From NCBI GenBank assembly GCA_001724425.1, contig MEEK01000008.1, forward strand, positions 72,270-136,269: 64,000 nucleotides of DNA, in the 5' to 3' direction. This DNA is from Microbacterium sp. SCN 70-27. GTDB lineage: Bacteria; Actinomycetota; Actinomycetes; Actinomycetales; Microbacteriaceae. Below, piece by piece: positions 1-7,872 of this stretch (positions are counted from its first letter, which is position 1; the number at the start of each line of letters is the position of its first letter). Below the pieces are notes generated by a model that had not been told where the DNA came from, did no database searches, and saw only the letters and a list, made by a program, of their open reading frames with translations. The position numbers were made by a program, and so were the translations under genes.

Positions 1-312
1 TTCCCCGAGGGCCCGGAGGATCAGGAACGCGAAGAATCCGCACACGAGGTAGACGAGCACGAGGGCGGGGCCGGAGGTGTTCAGGCGCGACCCGGCGCCC
101 ATGAACAGACCCGTGCCGATGGCGCCGCCGATGGCGATCATCTGGATCTGCCGCGGCTTGAGCGTCTTGTGGTAGCCCGCCTCTTCGCTCGAGAAATCCT
201 CGGCGGCGAGCATCACATCGCCCGTGAGCTCCCGTTCGTTCTCGAGAGTCTGCCCGGTGTCATGCTCCGCGTGGCGCAGTCGCCGCTCGCGTTCGGTCTG
301 GTTTTCGTCCAC
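1..312 (-). CDS. Amino-acid permease, APC family (N-terminal part only)
   Basis: The gene runs off the left end; 104 N-terminal residues are visible. A charged cytoplasmic tail of about 50 residues leads into [19 protein letters not shown], the TM1 signature of the amino-acid transporter branch of the APC superfamily (LysP/GabP/CycA type), followed by a second hydrophobic segment. Members import amino acids by proton symport across the cytoplasmic membrane. The GTG start at 312 is chosen because an AGGAGG Shine-Dalgarno box sits seven bases upstream. Substrate cannot be told from the N terminus. Confidence 0.88.
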   Translation of the reverse strand, partial: MDENQTERERRLRHAEHDTGQTLENERELTGDVMLAAEDFSSEEAGYHKTLKPRQIQMIAIGGAIGTGLFMGAGSRLNTSGPALVLVYLVCGFFAFLILRALGE

Positions 313-382
313 CGGATCGCCTCCTTCACCCCGCGATGCGGGGTTGAGGGATCACGGTACTCCTTCGGGTGTTTCCGGTGTG

Positions 383-3300
383 CTACGAAATGTCGTCCGC
401 CCCGGCGCGTCGCGCGCGGCGCGGGTGCAGGTCGCGCGTGTCGACCGGTGTCGGATCGGGGTGCTCGGCACGTCCGCGGCGGGCAGCACGCCGCTCTCTC
501 GCCCCTTCGACGAGGTTGTAGAGCGTCGGCAGCACGAGCAGGGTCAGCACCGTGGAGGAGATCAACCCGCCGATGACGACGATCGCGAGCGGCTGCGAGA
601 TGAACCCGCCGTGGCCCGTGATCCCGAGCGCCATCGGGGTCAGCGCGAAGATCGTGGCGAGCGCCGTCATGAGGATCGGGCGGAGGCGTCGCGATCCTCC
701 GGCGATCGTCGCATCGTGCGCCGACAGCCCCTTCTCGCGGTACTGGTTGACGAGGTCGACGAGCACGATCGCGTTCGTGACGACGATGCCGATGAGCATG
801 AGCACGCCGATGAGGGATGCCACGCCGAGCGGCACGCCCGTCGCGATCTGGAGGAGGATCGCCCCGGTCGCGGCGAACGGCACCGAGATGAGGAGGAGCA
901 GCGGCTGCCGCAGCGACTTGAACGTCGCGACCATCACGATGTAGACGATCAGGATCGCGGCGAGCATCGCGAGACCGAGCTGCCCGAAGGCATCCTGCTG
1001 CTGGGTGAGCACACCGCCGATCTTCGCGTCGGCCCCCGTGGGGAGGTCGAGGCCGACGAGGGCGGTGCGCACGCTCGCGGAGGCTCCGTTGAGGTCGTCG
1101 GTGGCCGGGGTGACCGTGACGGTCGCGGTGCGCTGCCCGCGCTGCGTCGTGATCGAGGTCGGCCCCTGGCTCTGTTCGACGGTCGCGACCTCGTCGAGGC
1201 GGAGCATGCCGGCCGCGGTCGGGATCGGCAGCGCCTTCAGCGCGTCGATCGTGCCCGGCACGGAGGATGCCTGCAGGTAGAGCTTCACGGCGGTGCCGTC
1301 GAGTTCGACGGTGCCGACCTGCCGCGGCTGCATCGTGTTCGCCACGAGCGCGCCGACCGTGACCTCGGAGAGCCCGAGCGACGCGGCCTTGTCGCGGTCG
1401 ACGGTCACGGCGACGTACGGCAGCGACGCCGACAGGTTCGAGGTGATCTGCCCGATGCCGTTCTTCCCGTCGAGCGCCTTCACGACGGCGTCGGTCGCGG
1501 TGTCGAGCGTCTTCGTGTCGGGTGCCGTCACGTCGACCTCGATGTTGCTCGACGCGAAGCCGCCCTGACCCGTGGAGACGGTCACGGTGCCGACATCCGA
1601 CAGCCCGTCGACGGCGTCCGTCACGTCCTGCCGGACGCGGTCCTGGTCGGCCGAGGTCTCGGTCGTGATGGAGTAGGTGATGCCCGAGGCACCGCCGGAG
1701 AACGCGTCGCGGATCGCGGAGCCGGTCGACCCGATCGAGGTCTGCACGGTCTTGATGCCGGAGACTCCGAGGATCGCCTTCTCGACCTTCTGGGCGGCGG
1801 CGTCCTGGGCATCCAGCGACGCCGCCGGGCCGAGCTTCTGGCTGACGGTGAACGTGTTCTGCCCGCTGTCGCCGAGGAAGTTCGTCTTCATGAGGGGCGC
1901 GGCGGCGAGCGTGCCGCCGAGCACGAGCACCGCGATGATGAGGGTCACCCACGAGTGGCGGAGCGTCCACGACAGGATCGGCAGGTACGCCCGCTGCAGG
2001 CGGGACGGGGGCGCCGCCGGGTCTTCGGGGTCGATCGGGTTCCCGTCGGCGTCGAGCACGGGCTTGCCGGGCTTCATGAACCAGTAGGCGAGCACGGGAA
2101 CGATCGTCAGCGCGACGAACAGCGACGCGGTCATCGCGATCGTGACGGTGAGGGCGAACGGGCGGAAGAGCTCGCCCGTCATGTCGCCGACGAACGCGAT
2201 GGGGAGGAACACGGCGACGGTCGTGATGGTGGATGCCGTGATGGCGGCCGCGACCTCGCGGACGGCGAGGCGGATCGCCGCCATCTTGTCGGCGCCCTCG
2301 ACGTAATGGCGCTTGATGTTCTCGATGACGACGATCGAGTCGTCGACGACGCGTCCGATCGCGATCGTGAGGGCGCCGAGCGTCAGGATGTTGAGCGAGT
2401 AGCCGAACGCCTGGATGCCGACGAACGTGATGAGCACGCTCGTCGGGATGGAGATCGCGGCCACGAGGGTCGAGCGCACCGAGAGGAGGAACACGAAGAT
2501 GACGAGCACCGCGAAGACGAGACCGAGCAGGCCCTCCTGGGCGAGCGACTCGATGGACTGCTGGATGAACGGCGCCTGATCGAACACGACCGTGAACTGA
2601 GCGTTCTGTCCGATGGCGTCCTGCAGGCTCGGGAGGAGCGCCGTGACGGCGCGCGAGACGTCGACCGTGTTCGCGGCGGGCAGCTTCGTGATCGAGATCG
2701 TGAGTGCGGGCTTGCCGTCGACGCGCGAGATCGAGGTCACCGGGTCCTGCCCGAGCGCGACGGTGGCGACGTCGCCGATGGTCTTCATGCCGGCCGCGGC
2801 CTGAGCGGGGCTCGACGGGACGAGCGGCAGCTTCGCGATCGCGTCGACCGACTCGATCTTCGCGCCGGTCTGGACGGTGAGCGTCTGGTCGCCCTCGGTG
2901 ACCGAGCCACCGGGGAACAGCACGCCGTTGTGGTCGAGGGCGTCGGTGATCGCGGTCTGCGAGAAGCCCGCGGCGGCGAGTTTCGCCTGGTCGGGGGTGA
3001 TCGTCACCCGCTGGCCCTTGCCGCCGATGATCGCCGCGGCGGCGACGCCCTTGACGTCTTCGAGCTTGGGGATGACGCTCGCCTCGAGCTGCGCCTGGAT
3101 CTTCTCGGTGTCGTCGTAGCCGGTGACGGCGAGCGAGATCACGGGGAGGTCGTCGATGGAGAACGACACGACGTTCGGTTCGACACCGTCGGGAAGGCTC
3201 GACTTGATGCGGTTGACCGCCTGCAGGATCTTCTGCTCGGCCGTCGCGAGGTCGGTGCCGTAGGTGAAGGATGCCTGGATGATCGACGCGTTCGTGGTGC

Positions 3301-3553
3301 TCGTGGCCGTCGTCGACTCGAGGCCAGGCACGCCCTGGATCGCGGTCTCGATCGGAGTCGACACGTCGTTGTTCACGACCTCGGGCGAGGCCCCCGGGTA
3401 GGTGGAGACGATCGACAGCTGCGGGAACTCGATCGAGGGGATGAGCTCCTGCTTGAGGCTCGTGAGCGCGAGGCCCCCGAAGACGGCGGCGACGATCGTG
3501 ATGAGCGCGATCAGCGCGCGGTTCTTGAGGCTCAGGACGGCGAGATTCGACAC
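383..3553 (-). CDS. RND (AcrB/SwrC-type) efflux transporter
   Basis: A 1056-residue protein, the usual size for hydrophobe/amphiphile RND exporters. TM1 lies at about residues 13-31, then a large extracytoplasmic porter region, the central block of membrane helices with the GRVVDDSIVVIENI motif of TM4, a second extracytoplasmic half and a final helix block ending near residue 1020. Such proteins drive proton-coupled export of drugs, surfactants or lipopeptides; in Gram-positives (SwrC of Bacillus) they act without the outer-membrane partners. No membrane-fusion protein is adjacent. GTG start with AAAGG upstream. A 6-4-6 inverted repeat lies 39 to 54 bases upstream of the start (3592-3607), suggesting ligand-controlled repression, but no TetR gene is next to it. 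Confidence 0.92.
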   Translation of the reverse strand: MSNLAVLSLKNRALIALITIVAAVFGGLALTSLKQELIPSIEFPQLSIVSTYPGASPEVVNNDVSTPIETAIQGVPGLESTTATSTTNASIIQASFTYGTDLATAEQKILQAVNRIKSSLPDGVEPNVVSFSIDDLPVISLAVTGYDDTEKIQAQLEASVIPKLEDVKGVAAAAIIGGKGQRVTITPDQAKLAAAGFSQTAITDALDHNGVLFPGGSVTEGDQTLTVQTGAKIESVDAIAKLPLVPSSPAQAAAGMKTIGDVATVALGQDPVTSISRVDGKPALTISITKLPAANTVDVSRAVTALLPSLQDAIGQNAQFTVVFDQAPFIQQSIESLAQEGLLGLVFAVLVIFVFLLSVRSTLVAAISIPTSVLITFVGIQAFGYSLNILTLGALTIAIGRVVDDSIVVIENIKRHYVEGADKMAAIRLAVREVAAAITASTITTVAVFLPIAFVGDMTGELFRPFALTVTIAMTASLFVALTIVPVLAYWFMKPGKPVLDADGNPIDPEDPAAPPSRLQRAYLPILSWTLRHSWVTLIIAVLVLGGTLAAAPLMKTNFLGDSGQNTFTVSQKLGPAASLDAQDAAAQKVEKAILGVSGIKTVQTSIGSTGSAIRDAFSGGASGITYSITTETSADQDRVRQDVTDAVDGLSDVGTVTVSTGQGGFASSNIEVDVTAPDTKTLDTATDAVVKALDGKNGIGQITSNLSASLPYVAVTVDRDKAASLGLSEVTVGALVANTMQPRQVGTVELDGTAVKLYLQASSVPGTIDALKALPIPTAAGMLRLDEVATVEQSQGPTSITTQRGQRTATVTVTPATDDLNGASASVRTALVGLDLPTGADAKIGGVLTQQQDAFGQLGLAMLAAILIVYIVMVATFKSLRQPLLLLISVPFAATGAILLQIATGVPLGVASLIGVLMLIGIVVTNAIVLVDLVNQYREKGLSAHDATIAGGSRRLRPILMTALATIFALTPMALGITGHGGFISQPLAIVVIGGLISSTVLTLLVLPTLYNLVEGARERRAARRGRAEHPDPTPVDTRDLHPRRARRAGADDIS

Positions 3554-3591
3554 GGATGACCTTTGCGAGTGACCTTGCGGGCGCGGAGTTG

Positions 3592-3607
3592 GATACAGAG
3601 GTGTATC
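3592..3607. promoter_or_regulatory. Inverted repeat upstream of the RND gene, candidate repressor operator
   Basis: GATACA-GAGG-TGTATC is a perfect 6-4-6 palindrome about 40 bases before the RND start codon. Palindromes of this kind are typical binding sites of TetR-family efflux repressors. That it is an operator is inference; no TetR-type gene is seen in the window next to it. Confidence 0.5.
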
Positions 3608-3693
3608 GGTTCCATTCTCCCATGGCCCGCCTGCCGCCCCGACAGGGGGTTATCCCGACGATCGCCGCCGCGGAGCATCCTTTCCCGGTGCGG

Positions 3694-4068
3694 TCACCGC
3701 GGGAACAGCCCGCCGATCGTGAGCCCGACGGCGGCCGCCACGAGGCACAGGACGAACGTGCCGACGAGGTTCACCCACGCCCAGTCGCGACGGCGGCGCT
3801 GGGCGAGCAGCACGGTCTCGACCGCCACCGAACTGAACGTCGTGAAGCCGCCGAGGACCCCCGTGCCGAGGATCGCGAGCCAGGCGGGAGCGAGGTGCGG
3901 GATGCCGGTGAGCAGCCCGAGGAGGAAGGACCCGATGACGTTGACGACGAGGATGCCGACCGGGAAGATCCCGCGGCGGCCCCGCATGATGGCACCGTCG
4001 ACGAGATAGCGCGCGCCCGCGCCGAGGCCACCGCCGACGATGAGCGCCACCCACTCGACGCCGTTCAT
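3694..4068 (-). CDS. crcB: Fluoride channel CrcB/Fluc, subunit 1
   Basis: A 124-residue, four-helix membrane protein of the CrcB (Fluc) family, which exports fluoride as a dual-topology dimer. Visible family marks are GGGLGAGARY near the N terminus, the conserved Asn in TM2 (VVNVIGSF) and the GTGVLGGFTTFSS motif of TM3 that lines the pore. Its ATG overlaps the stop of the upstream crcB paralogue by four bases, so the two are translationally coupled and probably form a heterodimer, as is common in Gram-positives. Last gene of a four-gene run starting at 5750. Confidence 0.95.
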   Translation of the reverse strand: MNGVEWVALIVGGGLGAGARYLVDGAIMRGRRGIFPVGILVVNVIGSFLLGLLTGIPHLAPAWLAILGTGVLGGFTTFSSVAVETVLLAQRRRRDWAWVNLVGTFVLCLVAAAVGLTIGGLFPR

Positions 4069-4520
4069 TCCGCGTCCTCGGCGGGTTCGATCTCTCCGGG
4101 ACGGTCGGCGATACGGCGCCCGAGCCCGAGTCCGATCACGGCGGCCACCACACCGCCGAAGAGCGACACCGCGATGAGCACGAGACCGATCGCGGGTGAG
4201 GCCGAAGAGACGGTCAAGGACTGGACGGCGAACGCGCTGTAGGTCGTGAACCCGCCCATGACGCCCGTGCCGAGTGCGACCCGCAGGAGCGGGTGGCGAT
4301 CGTCGAGGAGACCGACCACGACGCCGAGCAGGAGCGCGCCGACGAGGTTGATGGCGAGCGTCAGCGCCGGGACGACCAACGGATGGGCGGACGGTCCGAA
4401 CGGCACGATGATCGCCGCCCGCACGGCGACGCCCGCGGCGCCGCCCAGGATCACGAGCAGCAGCGCGAGCGGGGAGAACCAGGCGGTGCGGGCCATGTCC
4501 GCACGATATCGCCCGCTCAC
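4065..4520 (-). CDS. crcB: Fluoride channel CrcB/Fluc, subunit 2
   Basis: A 151-residue second CrcB paralogue with GGAAGVAVRAA, NLVGALLLG and GTGVMGGFTTYSAF motifs in the expected order and four membrane helices. The GTG at 4520 overlaps the topoisomerase stop codon (GTGA), which favours coupling; an ATG nine codons in (4496) is an alternative start. Paired, divergent crcB copies usually assemble as antiparallel heterodimers. No fluoride riboswitch could be recognised in front of the operon, although I could not fold the RNA. Confidence 0.93.
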   Translation of the reverse strand: MSGRYRADMARTAWFSPLALLLVILGGAAGVAVRAAIIVPFGPSAHPLVVPALTLAINLVGALLLGVVVGLLDDRHPLLRVALGTGVMGGFTTYSAFAVQSLTVSSASPAIGLVLIAVSLFGGVVAAVIGLGLGRRIADRPGEIEPAEDAE

Positions 4521-5479
4521 CCGAGGATCAGTGCGCGGATCGCCGATTCGGGCGAGACCGTGGCATCCAGGAGCACACCGCGTCGGTAGCGGACGAACAC
4601 CCGCGGGTCGATGTAGGAGCCGCGGGCGACCGTCGGGGTGTTGCCCAGGGCGTGCGCGGCCGCCTTCACGGCGAGCACCTCGGCGTGCCTGCGGTCGCTC
4701 CGCGTGCGGGCCGGCCCGATGCGCGCGAGGGCGTCGGCGGCGAGGACCGTGCCCCGCAGCGTCCGGAAGTCCTTCGCCGTGAACGCCCCTCCGGTCACGG
4801 CACGCACGTACGCGTTCACGTCGCGCGGCGTGAGCGGCACGCGACGTCGGCCCCGCCGGTATGCCAGCAGCGGCGCGGCGGGCCGCCCGGCCGCGAGGAG
4901 CTCGAGCACCGCCGCGAGTTCGGCGTCGTCGAGATCGAGCTCCTGCCGCTTGCCGCTCTTGCCCGGAAAGCGCAGGCTCGTGACGGAGGCCGCGATCGTG
5001 GCATCCCGCCGCCGCAGGGTCGTCAGGCCCCGACTGCCGTGCTTCACGAGATACCGCTCGCTGCCGACGCGCGGGGCGGCGAGATCGAGGATTCGGAACG
5101 CCGCCGCGAGGACGCGCTCGCGGTCTGCCTCCGCCCGGCGCAGCGAGGTCGTGACGCGGGCTCGGGCGCGCGGGAGGGCCTCGGCGAGCTGAAGGGCGCG
5201 CGCATACTTGCCCTTGTCCCGTCCCGCCGTCCAGTCGGGGTGGTAGAGGTACTGGACGCGTCCTGCCTCATCGGTGCCGACCGCCTGGATGTGGCCGTTC
5301 GCTACCGCGCTGATCCACACGTCCGTCCACGCGGGTGGGATGACCAGCGCCGCCGCCCTCTCGCGGTCCGCAGCGCGAAGCGGGCCACCGTCGGCGTCCG
5401 TGTACCGGAAGCCGGAGCCCGCGCGGGAGCGCCGGTACCCCGGGTCGACACCCGGGTGCACCTTCTTCAGCCGTGGCAC
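4517..5479 (-). CDS. DNA topoisomerase IB (poxvirus/bacterial type)
   Basis: 320 residues, normal for bacterial type IB topoisomerases, which relax supercoils through a 3'-phosphotyrosine intermediate. The sequence has the N-terminal PPAWTDVWIS block, the KYARALQLAEALP segment, the active-site KDFRTLRGT box and the C-terminal SYIDPRV motif whose Tyr (about residue 289) is the catalytic nucleophile. GTG start, one base after the SAP-domain gene, and a GTGA overlap with the next gene show tight operon packing. Linkage to fluoride channels is odd and may simply reflect a shared stress promoter. Confidence 0.93.
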   Translation of the reverse strand: MPRLKKVHPGVDPGYRRSRAGSGFRYTDADGGPLRAADRERAAALVIPPAWTDVWISAVANGHIQAVGTDEAGRVQYLYHPDWTAGRDKGKYARALQLAEALPRARARVTTSLRRAEADRERVLAAAFRILDLAAPRVGSERYLVKHGSRGLTTLRRRDATIAASVTSLRFPGKSGKRQELDLDDAELAAVLELLAAGRPAAPLLAYRRGRRRVPLTPRDVNAYVRAVTGGAFTAKDFRTLRGTVLAADALARIGPARTRSDRRHAEVLAVKAAAHALGNTPTVARGSYIDPRVFVRYRRGVLLDATVSPESAIRALILG

Positions 5480-5480
5480 G

Positions 5481-5750
5481 TCAGGAGTCGCGCAGCATGT
5501 CGATCAGCTCGGCCTTGCGCTTGCCGGAGTAGCCCGTGATGCCGAGCTCCTTCGCGCGCGCCCGCAGCCGCGGCACGGTCCAGTCGTCGTACGATCCGGA
5601 CTCGCCGCCCCGGCGCCCGACGGCCTTCGCCCCGTCGCGGGCGACGGCATTGGAGATGCGGGCGGCCTTCTGCTTCGAATCGCCCTGGGCCCGAAGCTCC
5701 TCGTAGAGCTCGGGATCCTTGAGCGATGAGGGGGTTCTGTTCTGTGGCAT
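5481..5750 (-). CDS. Small SAP/Rho-N-terminal-like domain protein
   Basis: 89 residues. The N-terminal half (SKQKAARISNAVARDGAKAVG) is basic and helical. The C-terminal half, WTVPRLRARAKELGITGYSGKRKAELIDMLR, matches the short helix-extended-helix fold of SAP and Rho N-terminal domains, which bind nucleic acid. It probably acts as a DNA- or RNA-binding accessory protein. It begins an operon with topoisomerase IB (1 bp spacing) and the crcB pair. ATG start; only a weak GGGG element precedes it. Confidence 0.8.
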   Translation of the reverse strand: MPQNRTPSSLKDPELYEELRAQGDSKQKAARISNAVARDGAKAVGRRGGESGSYDDWTVPRLRARAKELGITGYSGKRKAELIDMLRDS

Positions 5751-5856
5751 ACCCCGGCTCTACCGCACTATTCACGGGTCGGGCAAGGGGGGTGCCGGAT
5801 GCCGCGAAGGCGATTAGTTTCGGGGCGTCCTTCATCCCCCGAACAAGGAGCAGATC

Positions 5857-6018
5857 ATGAACATCGCACTGCTGATCATCATCGTCGTCGCCATCGTGCT
5901 GGCCATCGTCGGCGGCATGAACGCAGCCTTCAACTGGCTGCTGTGGGTCGCTCTCATCGTCGGCGTGATCGCCCTGATCGCGTTCCTCCTGAGGGTCGTC
6001 CGCGGCGGCAGGGCCTAG
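5857..6018 (+). CDS. Very small two-helix membrane protein
   Basis: A 53-residue open frame with a clear AAGGAG box seven bases before its ATG. The protein is almost entirely hydrophobic: one segment at residues 3-20, a short NAAFN turn, a second segment at about 26-45, then a basic RVVRGGRA tail that should remain in the cytoplasm. Function unknown; similar tiny membrane proteins are common in Microbacteriaceae. The ribosome-binding site and the pattern of two helices plus a positive tail support it as real. Confidence 0.72.
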   Translation: MNIALLIIIVVAIVLAIVGGMNAAFNWLLWVALIVGVIALIAFLLRVVRGGRA

Positions 6019-6084
6019 GAGCGTCCGCGGTGCCCGCCCGGCGATGTCGGGCGGGCACCGCGAGGGTCGGTGGAACACGCCGCG

Positions 6085-6843
6085 TCAGAGGCGGTCGGCG
6101 AAGACGTCGAGTGCGTCGCGGACGAACACCGCCCGGTCTGTCCCGCCGTAGTTGGCGGCGAATCGCGGGTCGGCCACGTACATCTCTCCGAGACCCCGGA
6201 GGTAACCGGCGAGGTCGCCGCCCTTCGTCGACGCGGGCGTTCCGGGAACTCCCCGCAGCCAAGCGACATGTCGAGCGGCGAGTGCCTGGGCCTCCGCACC
6301 ATCCGCGGGGATGCCACGCTCAGCGGCATCCTGCCAGGCGGCACCGAGTGCCGCGGTCTGCTCTTTCCAGTCGCCGCGCTCCGCATCGTCCAGTCCCGTC
6401 CACCAGCGGTCGGACTCGGCGTACGCCTTCTCGCCCCACCTCTCGATGACCTCGTCCTTGTACTTCGCATGGTCGAACCCGTCGAACATGTCTTCCGCCA
6501 TGGGCTCTTCTCCTTTCTCCAGTGCCGTGATGGTCGATCGCACGGCGGCGATCTGACGGTCGATCCGCTCTCGCTCGCCGCTCAACCACTCGAGGTGGTG
6601 GGCCAGGGAGGCCTCCGCAGCGGTGGGCCGCTCGAGGATCTCCCCGATCTGCGGGAGCGAGAGTCCGAGTTCGCGCAGCAGCAGGATCCGCTGCAGCCGG
6701 ACGAGCGCGTCGGCGTCGTAGTGGCGGTAGCCGCCCGCGCCGATGCGGGATGCCGGCAGCAGCCCCACCGCGCCGTAGTGCCGCAGTGCGCGGCTCGTCG
6801 TGCCCGCGAGCTTCGCGACCTCGCTGATCGACCAATCGTTCAT
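6085..6843 (-). CDS. MerR-family regulator with TipAS antibiotic-recognition domain
   Basis: 252 residues from the chosen ATG at 6843. The N terminus (WSISEVAKLAGTTSRALRHY) is a MerR winged helix-turn-helix, followed by a dimer coiled coil to about residue 110. The C-terminal half (MFDGFDHAKYKDEVIERWG, then FAANYGGT) is a TipAS domain, which in TipA binds thiopeptides and other amphipathic drugs. An in-frame ATG three codons upstream (6852) lies inside the -10 box, so the message is probably leaderless and starts at 6843. MerR proteins activate promoters with 19-bp spacers, exactly what precedes this gene, so it is very likely autoregulated. Confidence 0.92.
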   Translation of the reverse strand: MNDWSISEVAKLAGTTSRALRHYGAVGLLPASRIGAGGYRHYDADALVRLQRILLLRELGLSLPQIGEILERPTAAEASLAHHLEWLSGERERIDRQIAAVRSTITALEKGEEPMAEDMFDGFDHAKYKDEVIERWGEKAYAESDRWWTGLDDAERGDWKEQTAALGAAWQDAAERGIPADGAEAQALAARHVAWLRGVPGTPASTKGGDLAGYLRGLGEMYVADPRFAANYGGTDRAVFVRDALDVFADRL

Positions 6844-6850
6844 GACACCC

Positions 6851-6881
6851 ACGCTAGAAGTTGACGTTGCGTCAAGGTCAA
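6851..6881 (-). promoter_or_regulatory. MerR-type promoter/operator of the TipAS regulator
   Basis: On the minus strand, -35 TTGACC (6876-6881) and -10 TAGCGT (6851-6856) are 19 bp apart, the unusual spacing of MerR-controlled promoters. The spacer holds the dyad TTGACG-TTG-CGTCAA (6861-6875 read on the plus strand). Transcription should begin about seven bases past the -10, at the ATG itself. Confidence 0.75.
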
Positions 6882-6910
6882 CCGGGAGTTGGCTGGGGCG
6901 ATGACGACGC

Positions 6911-6963
6911 TTGACAAACTCGAGATATATCGTGTTACCCTCGTCTCAACGCGATATATCTCG
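6911..6963 (+). promoter_or_regulatory. Promoter and PadR-type inverted repeats before the DUF4097-padR operon
   Basis: TTGACA at 6911-6916 is followed about 17 bases later by a GTTACC-like -10. Two exact inverted copies of the 12-mer CGAGATATATCG lie at 6921-6932, within the spacer, and 6952-6963, at about the transcription start. GATATATC-rich dyads are typical PadR sites, and a padR gene is the second gene of the operon, so this is most likely its autoregulatory operator. Confidence 0.65.
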
Positions 6964-6995
6964 ATTCGCGGAACAGACCATACAGGAGACCCACC

Positions 6996-7871
6996 ATGAC
7001 TCTCGAGAAGTGGCTCGTCAAGCCGGGCGAGACCCGGGTGATCGACCTCGAAGACATCCGCAAGCTCAAGGTCGGCCTCGTCGGCGGCCAGATCGACGTC
7101 GTGGCGCACGACGAGCCGGGAGTGCGCATCGAAGTGCACAGCGTCACGATCAAGGACCTCCGCATCGAGGCATCCGGCGATGTCGTCGAGATCGACCACG
7201 CACAACTGCGCTGGGACAACTTCCTCGAGTCGTTCCGGAACTTCGGCTCCGGCGGCCCGAAGGCCGAGATCTCCGTCGCGGTCCCCCGCGGCATCGCACT
7301 GACCCTCGGCGTCGTCTCGGCGAGCGCCCTCGTGTCGGGCCTCGCATCGGGCGCACGCCTGAACACGGTGTCCGGCGACATCATCGTCGACGGGCTCACG
7401 GGCGACCTGACCGTCAACGCCGTCTCGGGCGACGTGCAGATCCGCTCCCTCGACGGCACCCTCAGCGCGAACTCCGTCTCGGGCGAGATCGCCGCGACCG
7501 GCGCGATCCGCAAGGCGACCGCCGACACCGTGTCGGGAGACGTCCTCATCGACTCGACCGGCCGGGTGGACTCCGTCGGCGTCAACACGGTCTCGGGCGA
7601 CACCACCGTGCGACTCGACGAAGGCCACGCCGCGAACTACGTGCTCCGCACGGTGAGCGGTCGCGTGACCGTCGACGGCACGAAGCGCTCCGGATCGGGC
7701 CCCACCAACTGGACCGACTCCGTGGGCGAGCTCAGTGGCAGCTTCGCAGACGTGCGCGCGAACTCCGTGTCGGGCGCGGTCACGGTGTTGCGTCGCGCGA
7801 CGACGGACCCGGTCGAGGCCGCCGAACCCACCGAACCCACCGAGCCCGCGCAGCCGGTCGAGGGGTTCTGA
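6996..7871 (+). CDS. DUF4097-family beta-strand repeat protein
   Basis: A 291-residue protein with no signal peptide or membrane segment. From about residue 105 it contains seven spaced copies of a T/SVSG(D/E) unit (NTVSGDI, NAVSGDV, NSVSGEI, DTVSGDV, NTVSGDT, RTVSGRV, NSVSGAV), the hallmark of DUF4097 proteins, which are predicted to fold as a right-handed beta helix. The tail is a Pro/Glu/Thr linker (EPTEPTEPAQPVE). Biochemical role unknown; such genes commonly pair with PadR repressors and are induced by envelope stress. AGGAGA ribosome site; the next gene starts one base after its stop. Confidence 0.88.
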   Translation: MTLEKWLVKPGETRVIDLEDIRKLKVGLVGGQIDVVAHDEPGVRIEVHSVTIKDLRIEASGDVVEIDHAQLRWDNFLESFRNFGSGGPKAEISVAVPRGIALTLGVVSASALVSGLASGARLNTVSGDIIVDGLTGDLTVNAVSGDVQIRSLDGTLSANSVSGEIAATGAIRKATADTVSGDVLIDSTGRVDSVGVNTVSGDTTVRLDEGHAANYVLRTVSGRVTVDGTKRSGSGPTNWTDSVGELSGSFADVRANSVSGAVTVLRRATTDPVEAAEPTEPTEPAQPVEGF

Positions 7872-7872
7872 C

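Noticed and set aside
213-3623. 1136-codon open frame on the minus strand and an 1111-codon frame on the plus strand over the RND gene
   Set aside because: Arg/Asp/His-rich low-complexity translations without motifs; they are GC-bias shadows of the RND gene read in other frames.
3552-5856. Fluoride riboswitch before the crcB operon
   Set aside because: I saw no convincing conserved core by reading; a covariance search would be needed, and a hit would reverse this.
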